In this document: piece after piece, positions 33,886 to 43,986 of the stretch
Numbering within the stretch: the first letter of the stretch is position 1
Layout: every line of letters begins with the position of its first letter
Origin: Fistulifera solaris
Lineage: Eukaryota; Bacillariophyta; Bacillariophyceae; Naviculales; Stauroneidaceae
Assembly (NCBI GenBank): GCA_030295235.1
Contig: AP026129.1
Coordinates: 248,001-312,000 of the forward strand
DNA: 64,000 nt
Reading direction: 5' to 3'
Made by a program: the position numbers and the translations under genes
Notes under the pieces: generated by a model
Seen by the model: only the letters and a program-made list of their open reading frames with translations
Told to the model about the DNA's origin: nothing
The model's database searches: none

Positions 33886-34303
33886 ACTGTACTTCCTTGT
33901 TGTGTTCGAATCTTACGAACGGGGGTATTTTATGTTGATTGTGTTACGGAGTTGTCATTCGATCACATCACTTTGTTATCATTGTGCGGTAATAATATTT
34001 TTGGCGGTGGCGGGTGGCTGCCGAAGCGGAACGTGAACCCAATGTTGTCATACCGGTTTAATCAATTAAGGTTCAAGAGCGGCTTTACGTCATCCCTAGT
34101 ACATTTGGTGAAATAGTGAATGCACACGATCCTCGGAAAAATCGCACCGTTGACAAAAAAAGACCTCTCGATCGTCGTCGTTACAAGGATGATAACGACA
34201 TCATCATCATTGCTATCATAATCCTCGTTGTTTCCTCTTTTTCTTGCTATTCCCTACAGAACGAAACCAAAACGAAACAGGTTGCACAACACTATAGGAA
34301 AAC
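33886..34303. promoter_or_regulatory. divergent SRRM2-like / TSUP intergenic region
   Basis: 418 bp shared 5' region. ATC-rich microsatellite-like sequence (CATCATCATCATTG) lies at about 34199-34212. No gene. Confidence 0.4.
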
Positions 34304-36393
34304 ATGCGACACAACACGTATCAAGTGCGATCGAAACTCGTCTTGAAAACAGCCCGTCCATGGATTTTGCTGGCCACGGTATCCGTGTTGCTTGCGGGTG
34401 TTTCCGTCGTTCCGTCCATCAAATCTTCTCGAAGACGACGTCTGGATGAGTGGGATTGGAGTTTCTTGTCGGAAACAGAGCAGCAGCAGCAGCAAGACGA
34501 ATCTTCCACCAAAGTCTCTGCAGCCAATGATAAAGACGGTGACTGGAATTTTATAGAGAGTACGAGTCCGAGGCACGAAGTATCCCCCGTCACTCCATCC
34601 AACACTTTAACAGATGACTGGGATACGCCTACTACACCCGCAAAAACTACCACGACTGATGACGATGATGATGACGATTGGAATGTTGTGACGGATAGTA
34701 GCACTAGTACAGCGAATCATCACCAACCAGCAGCAATCGCCGAAGATGAATGGGGATTTGCGGAGATAACGCAGTCTACAACAAGCGAGAAAAAGACATC
34801 TGGTGGAATGGAAGTCAATGACGACGACTGGAATATTATGGGGCAGGAGAAAGCTCCTTTGCCACCCAGTTCCAGTCCGAAAGGAATTACGGACGACGAT
34901 GAAGGCGAATGGTTTTTGATAAACGACGTCACGAAAATATCCTACACTGCGAAATCGTCATCGGAACACGCACACAGCAGCAAGAGTCATAAGCATCATC
35001 ATTCAGTGTTCACAGAAGATCACAAGGACTTGTTTCCGTTCAATTGGGCCGACTTTTGGGGCTTTGCCTTGGCGACGGGAGGATTACTCTTAGCGGCCGG
35101 TGGAGGCATTGGTGGTGGAGGTATATTGGTCCCAATCTACTGTCTGGTTCTTGATTTTAGCCCAAAGCATGCGATTCCTCTATCCAATATTACGGTTTTG
35201 GGAGGTGCATTGGCAAACACAATTCTAAACGCACCGAAGCGACATCCGTCGGCCGATCGACCACTGATCGACTGGGATATGATCCTCGTGATGGAACCTT
35301 TGACGATAGCCGGAGCTTTGGTGGGTGCACTGATCAACAAAGTTCTTCCCGAATTACTCTTGACGGTTCTCCTTGTGCTGTTACTGGCGATAACTGCGCA
35401 AAATACATTGTCCAAGGCCATTCAGTTATATCGAAAAGAAACGGCCCAAATGATTCAAGAGTCTGAGCTTACTAAACTGGTGGAAGAACAGCAGCGCAAT
35501 GATGACGACGGGGATGAAGAAGATGATGATGACGAGAACAAGGACGCAAAAGGTGATGAACCGAACGAATCTCAGATGGTTACAGTCATGTCAAAGGAAC
35601 ACGAAGAACTACAAGCTATATTGGAGCACGAACGTCACCATTCTCAACACAACATTATACTCTTGGTGGTCATGTTCATTGTCGTATTGATTATCAATGC
35701 GTCTAAGGGTGGAGGTGCTTTCAAATCACCACTGGGCATCACCTGTGGCTCGTCGGCATTCTGGATGTCGAACTTTCTTTTGCTGGCTTGGATTCTCGCC
35801 ATTTCAATACATGCTCGCGTCGTCCTACTGCACAAATATGAGCGGAAAGCGGCCTGTAATTATGTGTACCAGCCGGGTGATATCGTATGGGACGAGCGCG
35901 CCACAGTCGTTTATCCAATCATTTGCACGTTTGCCGGTTTCTTTGCGGGGATGTTTGGTGTCGGTAAGTCAGTCCTTTGATTTAGTCACTAAATTTTTAA
36001 TGAGCGATCTCTCTAACCAATGCGCTCTTAGGCGGAGGAATTGTCAAGGGACCGCTCATGCTTGCCATGGGGATACACCCGGCTGTCAGCTCTGCAAGTA
36101 CCGCCTGCATGATCCTTTTCACTTCATTTACAGCGACAACGTCTTTCGTTGTGTTTGGCTTGCTTGTGTATGATTATGCTATCATTTGCTTCATTATCGG
36201 ATTCCTTGCGACTCTCGTTGGGCAAATTGCTTTGTCTTATGTCATGAAACGAGCAGGACGCAATTCATACATTGCGTTCTCCATCGGAGGCGTGGTGCTG
36301 GTATCCGCTATACTCATGACCATCCAGTCATTGCTTAGCATCGCTGAGGGTGAAAAGCACCATGCAGGGGGCATCTGCGGTAAGGGCGATTAG
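34304..36393 (+). CDS. TSUP/TauE-SafE family anion transporter with acidic Trp-repeat region
   Basis: Members export sulfite, sulfoacetate or related anions. Exon 1 is 34304-35963 and exon 2 is 36032-36393 (68-nt intron, phase 1), 673 aa. A signal-peptide or TM segment (WILLATVSVLLAGVSVV) lies at residues 20-38. Residues 46-205 are acidic and carry seven D/E-rich tryptophan motifs (DEWDWSFL, DGDWNFIE, DDWDTP, DDDWNVV, DEWGFAE, DDDWNIM, EGEWFLI). The TSUP core starts near 245 with GGLLLAAGGGIGGGGILVP, and the repeat GMFGVGGGIVKGPLML is split by the intron. A cytoplasmic-type acidic/His loop separates the two halves. The TSUP G-x-G-G-G motifs are both intact. Confidence 0.88.
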
Positions 36394-36850
36394 GTATCTG
36401 AACAAGAAGGCGGAGATACGAATGGATCCATTTGCATGCTGTCGAATGAATCGGTTGTGTTTCGTTTTGAAACCTTATACGTTAAATTTTGAAAGTTGAC
36501 GATAAGTATGGACTAGGCAAATAAGCTCAAGTATGACTTTCTCGGTAGTAGTCTAGCATTCTCGCATACTAGAGCATAAGATGACAACGAAGTACCTGGT
36601 TTCCCTAGTTTTACATCGTAGATGGCAGTCTTGAGTCTTGAAAGGCAAGAAAACCGTTAAGACATTGACGATTTCATTTTATTATCAGAGTGAAGTACAC
36701 ACCAAAACTTCAATAATGTGGTGGAAGGTTGAAGTGAGCTTTTGATTATTCCATCACAAAACGGAATGGATAGATTTGCAAAATCCTTTTATCGGAAAAG
36801 TAAATAGTTACTTTGATCAAATATAGACTTGCGCGTTGCTGCATTGTCAA
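36394..36850. other. intergenic, nothing recognised
   Basis: AT-rich, no gene or repeat seen between TSUP and the first START-like gene. Confidence 0.4.
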
Positions 36851-37886
36851 ATGATCATGCAGCTGAGGCTTGACTTAGTATGTGCGGCTATCATCATCTC
36901 GAACGCGCATGCGTTTAGCGGTGTACTGTTTCAAAAAACCCCAACGCTTCAGCGGACAGCCCCGTCAAAGAAAGACGGGGTCGACATTCAGCTTCCGGAT
37001 TTCGAAGAGCTATTCACCCGTATCAGCCAGGTCTCTCCTTTAGCGCGCCGTGTCATAGAATCTCATAATGCTATCTCGAATAACCGTAAAGCCTTCGATA
37101 GTAAGTTTGAATTCCATATCAGATTGTAGAGCCAACAACTACTAATGTCTAACACTTTGTGCCTCTCTCATAGCTGGTGACTTGCAATGGTCAACAATCG
37201 AATCAAATCCGCGTCGACTAGTCAATCATGTAGAAAAGATCGACAATTTTGATGGGAAAGGTGCGCCTATTCTGCGTTTTCGGTCATCCATGGAGGGACC
37301 GTGCGTAGGGGAATATTTTGCCGACTTTATCATGACACTAGAGCGTCGAGCTTTGTGGGATCCCCAAATCGATGAAGTGTATGAACTCTATCCCATCCAT
37401 GATTTAGATGCTGCGAACATTGCCATGAATTTTGGAAGATATGGTGATTGCTCGCGACTTGGAATTGGATACTGTCGGACTAAAGCAAATATTGTTTCTG
37501 CTCGCGAGCAGCTGACACTGTGCGGTATCCAGGATTTTGAGGACGGTTCATGTATCATTTGGGGGACTGAGATGGAAGACTGGCACGATCATATGCTACC
37601 TCCAGGAAAGCGGGTGACGAGAGCTAAATCGCATATTTTCTCCACGACATTGACTCCAACAGGTGCGAACAGCTTCGATGTCGAATACGTTCTTCAGCTG
37701 AACATTGGAGGGAAAATTCCTAGCTGGATGACGGCGCCCATTGTGACTGATACGGTGAAAAACTTGTTCAAAACGGCTGATCAGTACTTTCGTGGAAAAG
37801 ACGGTCACCTCGCCGAGTTCATCAAGCAAAAACAAATGGAAAGCGACAGCTTGATCAAACGCCATAGTTTACTGATGACACCGTAA
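36851..37886 (+). CDS. START-like lipid-binding protein, plastid-type presequence (copy 1)
   Basis: Exons 36851-37100 and 37174-37886 (73-nt intron, phase 1), 320 aa; the ATG at 36857 is an equal start. The signal peptide ends NAHA^FSG, matching the diatom plastid site. The body resembles a START/Bet v1-like helix-grip lipid-binding domain: FRSSMEGPCVGEYFADFIM, LERRALWDPQIDEVYELYP, GYCRTKANIVSAREQL, and the C-terminal IPSWMTAPIVTDTVKNLF helix. START domains carry sterols, phospholipids or pigments. The adjacent gene at 38480 is a clear paralogue, with the intron at the same place and in the same phase. Ligand unknown. Confidence 0.75.
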
Positions 37887-38479
37887 AACTTAGCTATAGT
37901 GCTACTCCGTATAAAACAACATCCAACATCGTTGATAATGCGACGTAGGAAGTGTTACAAACTCTACCGCCCAGTCGGCATCAATACCCGAAATTATCTC
38001 CTAAGGGTTTTATCAGTGTTAATTTCAATCGGAATCTGCTGGAAATTATCTCCTAATGGTTTTAGCAGTGTTAGTTTCAATCGGAATCTGCTGGAAACTA
38101 TAGCTTAAGAGCTTTCTCAGCAGGCGTTCCCTTTACATGCGTTTCTTTTCAATCTTATACGATTCAATACGTGGCACTGCTGATGAGGGCAGCTGTTGAC
38201 ACTTTCTTTGGAATAAATCATGATATGACGTGATTCCCACAAAAGAATACTATGAATTACTATTTTAAATACCGCGGAAGCAGACAATAATGCGGAAAGT
38301 ACTATCAGAACACGTAGTGCAACTTTGACATTCTTCATCATCGTCATGCTCGACCACCTCCGACTTCCGACCTCCGATCTCGGCTGTACCTGGTACGACC
38401 GATCCAAACAGGCTAAGCTCACATATTTTGTGTGATCATTCCGTCAACTCATTTTAGAGACTCGACGGCAGAAATCACG
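37887..38479. other. intergenic between START-like paralogues
   Basis: Contains the 52-bp tandem repeat described separately. Otherwise no gene seen. Confidence 0.45.
37991..38123 (+). repeat. 52-bp tandem repeat, 2.5 copies
   Basis: Unit 1 (37991-38042) and unit 2 (38043-38094) both begin AAATTATCTCCTAA-GGTTTT and end AATCGGAATCTGCTGG, with four or so differences. A degenerate third copy (AAACTATAGCTTAAGAGCTTT) starts at 38095. It lies in the 3' region of the first START-like gene. Confidence 0.8.
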
Positions 38480-39495
38480 ATGGTCTTTGCAAAGATTTAC
38501 ATTGTAGCATCAATCTGTGTGGCTGTGTCCTCTTTTGCCCCAACTCGTGTACCGAGAACAACTCCTTCGAGGGTGCTAAGTTCTCACCAAAATGTTTTCG
38601 ACGCTGTGGAACTACCTGATTTCGATTGTGTTTTCGAGAAAATTCAACAATTGTCACCTCTGGCTCGGTCGATCATCGATGCAGAGTCATTATCTGTGAC
38701 GACCGACGGTAAGTCTTTGTTTGCCAGCCTCTTTTTCTAAGATGCATTCGAACTCACTTTCCATAATTCTTTCTCAATACCTTCAGATGCGAAACTGAGA
38801 TGGAAAACTTTAGAGTCAAACGAAAAGAAACCTGTTCAACAAATACAAAAACTAGATTGCTTTGGTGGTTTCTCTACGCCCGTCTTCCGTTTCCGATCCA
38901 AGTTGGAAGGTCCTTGCATTGGAGAATTTTTCGGGCGTTACATTATTGACTTGGATGAGAGGCGGAAATGGGATGCGCAGATTGAAAAAGTTCACGAGTT
39001 GCATATCTTAAAAGATTTAGAAAGGGTAAACGAGCGCATGGGTGGCGGTCGATATGGTCAGTGTTCGCGATTGGGAATTGGATACGGCCAAACCAAGGCG
39101 TCAATCATCACGGCTCGTGAACAAATGTTCATGTACGGGCTACAACAATTTAAAGATGGCTCATCTCTTATTTGGGGTAAAGAAATGTCAGACGAATACA
39201 ATCATCTCCTTCCTCCTGGAGAACGTCATATTCGGTCGAAGTCGCATCTTTTCTCGGCTACATTAAAACCATCCGACAATAACAGTTTTGATGTCGAGTA
39301 TGTGCTGCAATTGGATATTGGTGGGTCGATACCCAACTTTTGACTACACCAGTTCTCATTGATACTGTAAAAAGTCTGTTCGAAACCGCGAAGCAAGAAT
39401 TTGCTGGTGCTACTGACAGCTTGCAACTTTTTCTTCAAGAAAAGATCCATGAAGAAAGTCACATCAATTGGCATGGTCTTTTGAATCCTATGTAG
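38480..39495 (+). CDS. START-like lipid-binding protein, plastid-type presequence (copy 2)
   Basis: Tandem paralogue of the gene at 36851. Exons 38480-38708 and 38787-39495 (78-nt intron, same position and phase), about 312 aa. The signal peptide ends AVSS^FAPTRVP, a classical ASAFAP-type site. Body motifs match copy 1: LEGPCIGEFFGRYI, LDERRKWDAQIEKVHEL, GRYGQCSRLGIGYGQTKASI, NNSFDVEYVLQLDIGG. One T is missing from 39338-39341. Restoring it continues the frame as PNFLTTPVLIDTVKSLFETA, matching the C-terminal helix of copy 1. Sequence differences suggest an old duplication, both copies kept under selection. Confidence 0.75.
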
Positions 39496-40290
39496 GACCT
39501 GGAGGTTTATGCGGTTAAATGCCTCTCGTCAACAAAAAAATCTGCATAACATTGGAATAGTGATATAAATTATTAATGTATCCGCGAAGTTCAAGATAAG
39601 AGATACGGAGTATTTATTTAATTTTTATTAGTTTTATCTAGGAACTGGTAACTAGCGATGCTATGTGAAAGTCTTTGTTGAATCCATTGACGAGATTGTG
39701 TAAAAATGTAGCTCATTGGAACTTTTTGGGAAGTGGCCTTGTTGAGCCAGTTGGTGATTCGGTGATTGGTACAACTAGTAAGTCTCTGACTCCACTAATT
39801 TCAGTCCCGCAAAGTGTCGCACGGTCTACTTCACTTATTTTGTTGAAGATTGATGAAAGAAGCAAATTTTTCCATGAAAGTCTCGAGATAATATTTCACA
39901 CAGAATTCCTGTATGAAGAATCACATCGATCCAGGATTTCTGGAAGGTACTCAGGATTTCTGTATCACGAAATGCACCGTCTCACACTTTTCTGGAACGT
40001 ACAAAGAATATCTGTATGTTGAAATGCACTGTATCCAGAAATGTAGGAATTTACACAGAATTTCTGTAAGGAAATACTCTACCTCAAGACTTTCTGTAAA
40101 TCGAACAGAATATCTGTATGACGAAATACACCGTATCCAGAATTTCTGGAACTCCTTTCCGTCCCGGTCGTCTGGCCATCTGCTCGCTCATCCGCCTGCG
40201 ATGACAATCTCTTTTCACAAACTCTATCCACTACCATAGGTATTGCTCTTCCGTTTGACCAATAAGAAGACCTTACACTCTTTTATTAAG
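39496..40290. other. intergenic with a palindrome array
   Basis: Holds the degenerate palindrome array at 39900-40150. No gene seen in the rest. Confidence 0.5.
39900..40150. repeat. degenerate array of CAGAATTTCTG palindromes
   Basis: About nine versions of (T)(C)CAGAATTTCTG(G)(A) in 250 bp. Clear examples are at 39901 (CAGAATTCCTG), 39932 (CCAGGATTTCTGG), 40054 (CAGAATTTCTG), 40100 (CAGAATATCTG) and 40137 (CCAGAATTTCTGGA). They are separated by related spacers such as TATGACGAAATACACCGTATC. The unit resembles the 48990 array. Confidence 0.7.
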
Positions 40291-40630
40291 ATGGGTTTCT
40301 CAATATGGAATATATTCAAGGTAAATGATTTACGCTGCAGCCGGACATTTTCTGCTTGTAGCTCTGATGACTGATATACCGTTAAAACGTCTCCATCATC
40401 GAACGACGCAGGCCGGGCTGTTGTTGACGAACTCCGTCATGATTTTAAATCGTCGGCGGTTTTTATCGAAATTTGGTTTGGATGATATGAATTCTATGCA
40501 AGCCATGGGGGACAGTCCGATGAAGGCGCAGGTAGTGGGTCTTTTGCATGCGGTGCAATATCTAAAAGTCCCTGTGATTGCAGCGAATGTCGTGACGATT
40601 GTGTTTGAAATAATCCTGGGCGGAACATGA
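40291..40630 (+). CDS. YOS1: Yos1/IER3IP1-type ER-Golgi transport protein, 2 exons
   Basis: 82 aa, the normal size of the Yos1 family. Yos1 partners Yip1-Yif1 in COPII vesicle formation or fusion. Exon 1 (40291-40320) encodes MGFSIWNIFK and is joined by a 91-nt GT-AG intron to exon 2 at 40412. This replaces the unrelated upstream extension of the exon-2 frame. The product has the family layout: an N-terminal hydrophobic helix followed by AGLLLTNSVMILNRRRFL, a short loop, and a final helix VPVIAANVVTIVFEIILGG. The NxxxxLNxxRFL motif is the family mark. Confidence 0.88.
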
Positions 40631-40964
40631 TGACAAGGTTTCGATCTGCTCTCTCTTTTCTTTTCTAATAGAGTCTTAATTTAAAGCGTTCATTTTTTAT
40701 TCTTTCGTGATAAAGCAAGGAGTCTCTTTCGGTCTTCGGTCCATACCTTCCTTAATAAGGTTACGGGTTCGGCTGAGTATATCTTTACCTCAAACCCATA
40801 AGTCTGTGAGTGCAACGCTTCCCACTCGCCCTTTCACCAAAGAATGTTTTTGATGGATGGTCGACAACATGAAATGAACAATATCCAAGCCTAATAACAA
40901 TTACAAGCACATTTCTTACCTGTACTCAGCATCTTTTGTACATTTCTTTGCTTGTAAGTACAGA
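40631..40964. other. intergenic, nothing firm
   Basis: A short inverted repeat CCTTAATAAGG lies near 40751-40761. No gene or known RNA recognised. Confidence 0.35.
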
Positions 40965-42068
40965 ATGTTCTTCATACTCTTTTTCTTTGTGACCCCTCTA
41001 GCATTTTCCTTTTGCTACCCCATCGGACGAAATTGTTGCGACGAAACGACCAGTCTCCATGGAAGGCCGCAACGACATCGATACAAACCAACATTTCCAT
41101 TACGCTTCCTTCAGCTGTCCAGGTATATGATGACTATCCATCCGCATTGCACACAATTCATGTCAAAACGGTATTGACACCTAAGGAAACCGAGCAATGT
41201 CTACGAATTGCAACCGAGTATGCGACTTTGACGGGACGTTGGGATCGACCCGACTTTACTCGACACGCCAGTTACGCGACCTGTGACTTTTGTATTGAAG
41301 ATTGTCCTCCCTTGCAGTCGTATCTGCAATCCATCCATTTCGATACACGCATTTGGGATTTACTGCATTCGTTCTACAATATCGATCATGACGATATGTC
41401 GTATTTGGATTTCTTTTGTGCGCATTATCGAGCCAAATCGGATGAAAATTTGGAAACGATGGACCGCTTAGAAGCGCATCGTGATGGGTCGCTGCTCTCT
41501 TTCACGTTGTTGTTGACTCCGCCGGATCGATTCGAAGGGGGTGGGACATTTTTCGAAGCTTTACGGGACGTTGAGCCGACCATGGAAAATAAAGACACCT
41601 TCCAGACAGGCGAAGTAATTCGACCACAGCAAGCTGGTGATGCTGTTATGCATTGTGGAAAGATACTTCATGGTGCGGATGTAATTACTAAAGGTCAACG
41701 GACTGTGCTTGTTGGCTTTGTCGACGTGGAGTGAATGGCGACAACGCCCTGGGGCACTGTCAAGGGCATGTCGAGACTGGGGTCGCATGGATGTGGCTAA
41801 ACGTCGTCTAGAACGACAAAAACAAAAAGGCTGCCGTGGATGGTTTCTCAATCATCAAAAATGGCTTCCAAAAGTAGATAGAATGACGCATTCTATAATA
41901 CAGGGCTACATTCCAGCATTTCGATCAGTAGAGCGCCGGGGAAACGATGATTTTCAACGACGAAAGCGACTGGAGGCTGAAGACGTTCTTCTTCGAACGA
42001 TATTAATGGATCGAGATGAAGCAGAAAAATCATTTGATATCTTTGATGGAGATGTGACGATTCTATAA
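40965..42068 (+). CDS. 2-oxoglutarate/Fe(II) dioxygenase, secretory presequence
   Basis: About 367 aa after correction. The ATG at 40965 gives a signal peptide (FFILFFFVTPLAFSF). One missing T in 41010-41013 shifts it from the catalytic frame. The double-stranded beta-helix core is prolyl-4-hydroxylase-like. The iron-binding H-x-D is HRDG in LEAHRDGSLLSFTLLL, and the distal His lies in AVMHCGKILHGAD. The 2-oxoglutarate-binding Arg follows in KGQRTVLVGFV. A stop at 41732-41734 is probably a further one-base shift: removing one base at GTGGAG continues as SEWRQRPGALSRACRDWGR into a charged C-terminal module. The corrected length is a multiple of three. Substrate unknown. Confidence 0.78.
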
Positions 42069-42103
42069 ACATGGAAATGTGAATTGAATGCTTTTAATGT
42101 AGT

Positions 42104-42841
42104 TTAGCCTATGCAGATTGACCTAGCGATGTCGTTGGCAAAATCACCATGAGATGACTGAAAATCTGTTTGAAAGGAACCGCCCAATTCGTTCTGCAGT
42201 ATCTTTCGATAATCGAGTAAAATGGTCTTGTGATCTGCAAAATAGGTGTGATTCTCAACTTCTGTAAAGGGGATTTTGATGACCTCTTTCACATCATCGG
42301 CAGCTTCTGGATGCTCCGTCCCGTCCAAATGGATCGCGTAAGTAACAGATACTGTATGCCTTCGATTGTCTCGTCGAGGGTCGGAGTAAATACCGATCAA
42401 TCTCGGTCGAGAAGGGATAATCGTGATACCCGTCTCCTCGGCTAGTTCGCGTAAAACAGCTTCTTCAACGGACTCTCCCATTTGCACGAATCCCCCAACC
42501 GTCGCTAGTTGACTTGTATCCTTCCGTCTCACTAGCCAAACGTGATCTCGGCCCGTCATAACAACTAAATCTATGGCCAAACTGGGTGTGCAGAGACAGA
42601 AGCCATCTGTGTCGCCGCACCAACAAGAGCCAGAATGGGCATCGGATGGATGTCCTCCGTGCCATTCCCGTGAATAACTCCGTAATCCTCCTCTGAAGTA
42701 AAAGATTGTGTTGCTGCCTTTCCACATGAACAAGACGGTACCAGCTAATAGAACATTAAGAGAAACGGAAAGAAACAGACGAGTGTTCGTCGAGGCCGCT
42801 CGCGACGAATTCAGTCTCCATTTTCTTCTCGGGTAAACCAT
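42104..42841 (-). CDS. membrane-anchored Nudix hydrolase
   Basis: 245 aa. A TM anchor lies at residues 22-41 (LFLSVSLNVLLAGTVLFMW). A cysteine cluster GSCWCGDTDGFCLCTPS at about 71-87 directly precedes the Nudix fold. The Nudix box is complete: GGFVQMGESVEEAVLRELAEETGI in the pattern G-x5-E-x7-REUxEExGU. The fold ends near DVKEVIKIPFTEVE. Nudix enzymes hydrolyse nucleoside diphosphates linked to other moieties; the substrate is not deducible. The cysteine cluster is unusual and may bind zinc. Convergent with the 2OG oxygenase. Confidence 0.88.
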   Translation of the reverse strand: MVYPRRKWRLNSSRAASTNTRLFLSVSLNVLLAGTVLFMWKGSNTIFYFRGGLRSYSREWHGGHPSDAHSGSCWCGDTDGFCLCTPSLAIDLVVMTGRDHVWLVRRKDTSQLATVGGFVQMGESVEEAVLRELAEETGITIIPSRPRLIGIYSDPRRDNRRHTVSVTYAIHLDGTEHPEAADDVKEVIKIPFTEVENHTYFADHKTILLDYRKILQNELGGSFQTDFQSSHGDFANDIARSICIG

Positions 42842-43092
42842 TCCTTATCTTTACGAGCGATTCAATGAAAAGAATCCTGGTCGTCTACTGTCAACTCAGT
42901 TATTCTCGGCTTGCAAGCAAAGTTATAATCTTCTGGCAAGCATTTCTGCTGCAACAACAAAAACGTGAAGGAATGAGGACGAGTTCGGATGCAGCGAGTA
43001 CCGCAAAAATACTTCCGGTACTTCTTACTTTAAGTAAGACGATTTAAGCAATGTACAAGAGAACGACTTATCTCAACGTAATACTCAGTAAT

Positions 43093-43986
43093 TTAGTTTA
43101 GCAGATCTATGTTCAGATTCGAGTTGTTGGATAGTGTGATACTTCTTCGGTGCCTTGAAGTTGTGCTTTCTCCTTTACAAGGGGATAATGACTTGATCGA
43201 TTTTATCGGAGAAGCTTTCCGAGGCAACGATCTTAGCGACTTTGACTTGGATCGTTGGTAAGGCGAAATTGGCATGTCCATTCTCGCCGATGATCGCTGT
43301 GGTGACTTGATCTTGGTATTCTCCGGACTTTTGGGCTGACAGGGAGCTGTTACTATCTTCGCTGGTGTGCTAGCTTCCGGAACACATTCGTTCGGTAAAG
43401 CATGTGCACTTGACGACCGGGGAGCGTATGGTGGCCGCCGAGAACTTTCCATGTTGGTCATGCATGAAACCATACTGGGATTCATGGACTTTATTCTCTG
43501 ATGTGTGTAAGCCAACATTTGTGGTGGATTGTGCAGCACAAAAGGCGAATCATCATTCGAAAGGACGAAATCTTCCCTGGCAACCAAAGCATCTTGAACA
43601 CCTCGCATGCTTGCTTTTTCGGCAGAATGTGAGCAGAAAGATCGATAGACGCTGGAAATCTTATGAGGGTCGCTTATGCCAAGTTTTCTTTGGCGGTTTT
43701 GTTCACTTGTCACGACCCATCGCGATAACGATTTTCTAACGTCGTCGTATTCGCCACGCTCAAGTCCACGAAAGGTATGATCTGTCGTTTCAAAGAATCT
43801 ATAATCATTGGCCAAGGATATGATCATGCTGTCTCTCCTTTGAAAACTTTTGTAGTCGTCGCGATTGTACCATAATGAATTCGGCGAAACGCTCCAGTTC
43901 ATACCATCGTCGACATGGTGGACTTGGACCTTATCGTCATCGAAACTGATACCAGTACGCGAATTGGCACGGGCAACTCTCTCCAT
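43093..43986 (-). CDS. hypothetical protein of a diatom-type W-Y-x3-D-Y / RGLE family
   Basis: 297 aa, function unknown. Residues 12-75 show VQVHHVDDGMNWSVSPNSLW followed by YNRDDYKSFQRRD, and then FRGLERGEYDDVRKSLSRW. I recall a W-Y-x-x-x-D-Y-x-x-F ... RGLE arrangement in many diatom proteins of unknown role, some in large families. The rest is Ser/Pro/Arg-rich and likely disordered, ending SITLSNNSNLNIDLLN. No signal peptide, TM or enzyme motif. Single exon without frame shift. Confidence 0.6.
   Translation of the reverse strand: MERVARANSRTGISFDDDKVQVHHVDDGMNWSVSPNSLWYNRDDYKSFQRRDSMIISLANDYRFFETTDHTFRGLERGEYDDVRKSLSRWVVTSEQNRQRKLGISDPHKISSVYRSFCSHSAEKASMRGVQDALVAREDFVLSNDDSPFVLHNPPQMLAYTHQRIKSMNPSMVSCMTNMESSRRPPYAPRSSSAHALPNECVPEASTPAKIVTAPCQPKSPENTKIKSPQRSSARMDMPISPYQRSKSKSLRSLPRKASPIKSIKSLSPCKGESTTSRHRRSITLSNNSNLNIDLLN

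Noticed and set aside
39900-40150. Heat-shock elements (GAA-n-TTC)
   Set aside because: The spacing between GAA and TTC is one base instead of two, and most units of the related array lack GAA.
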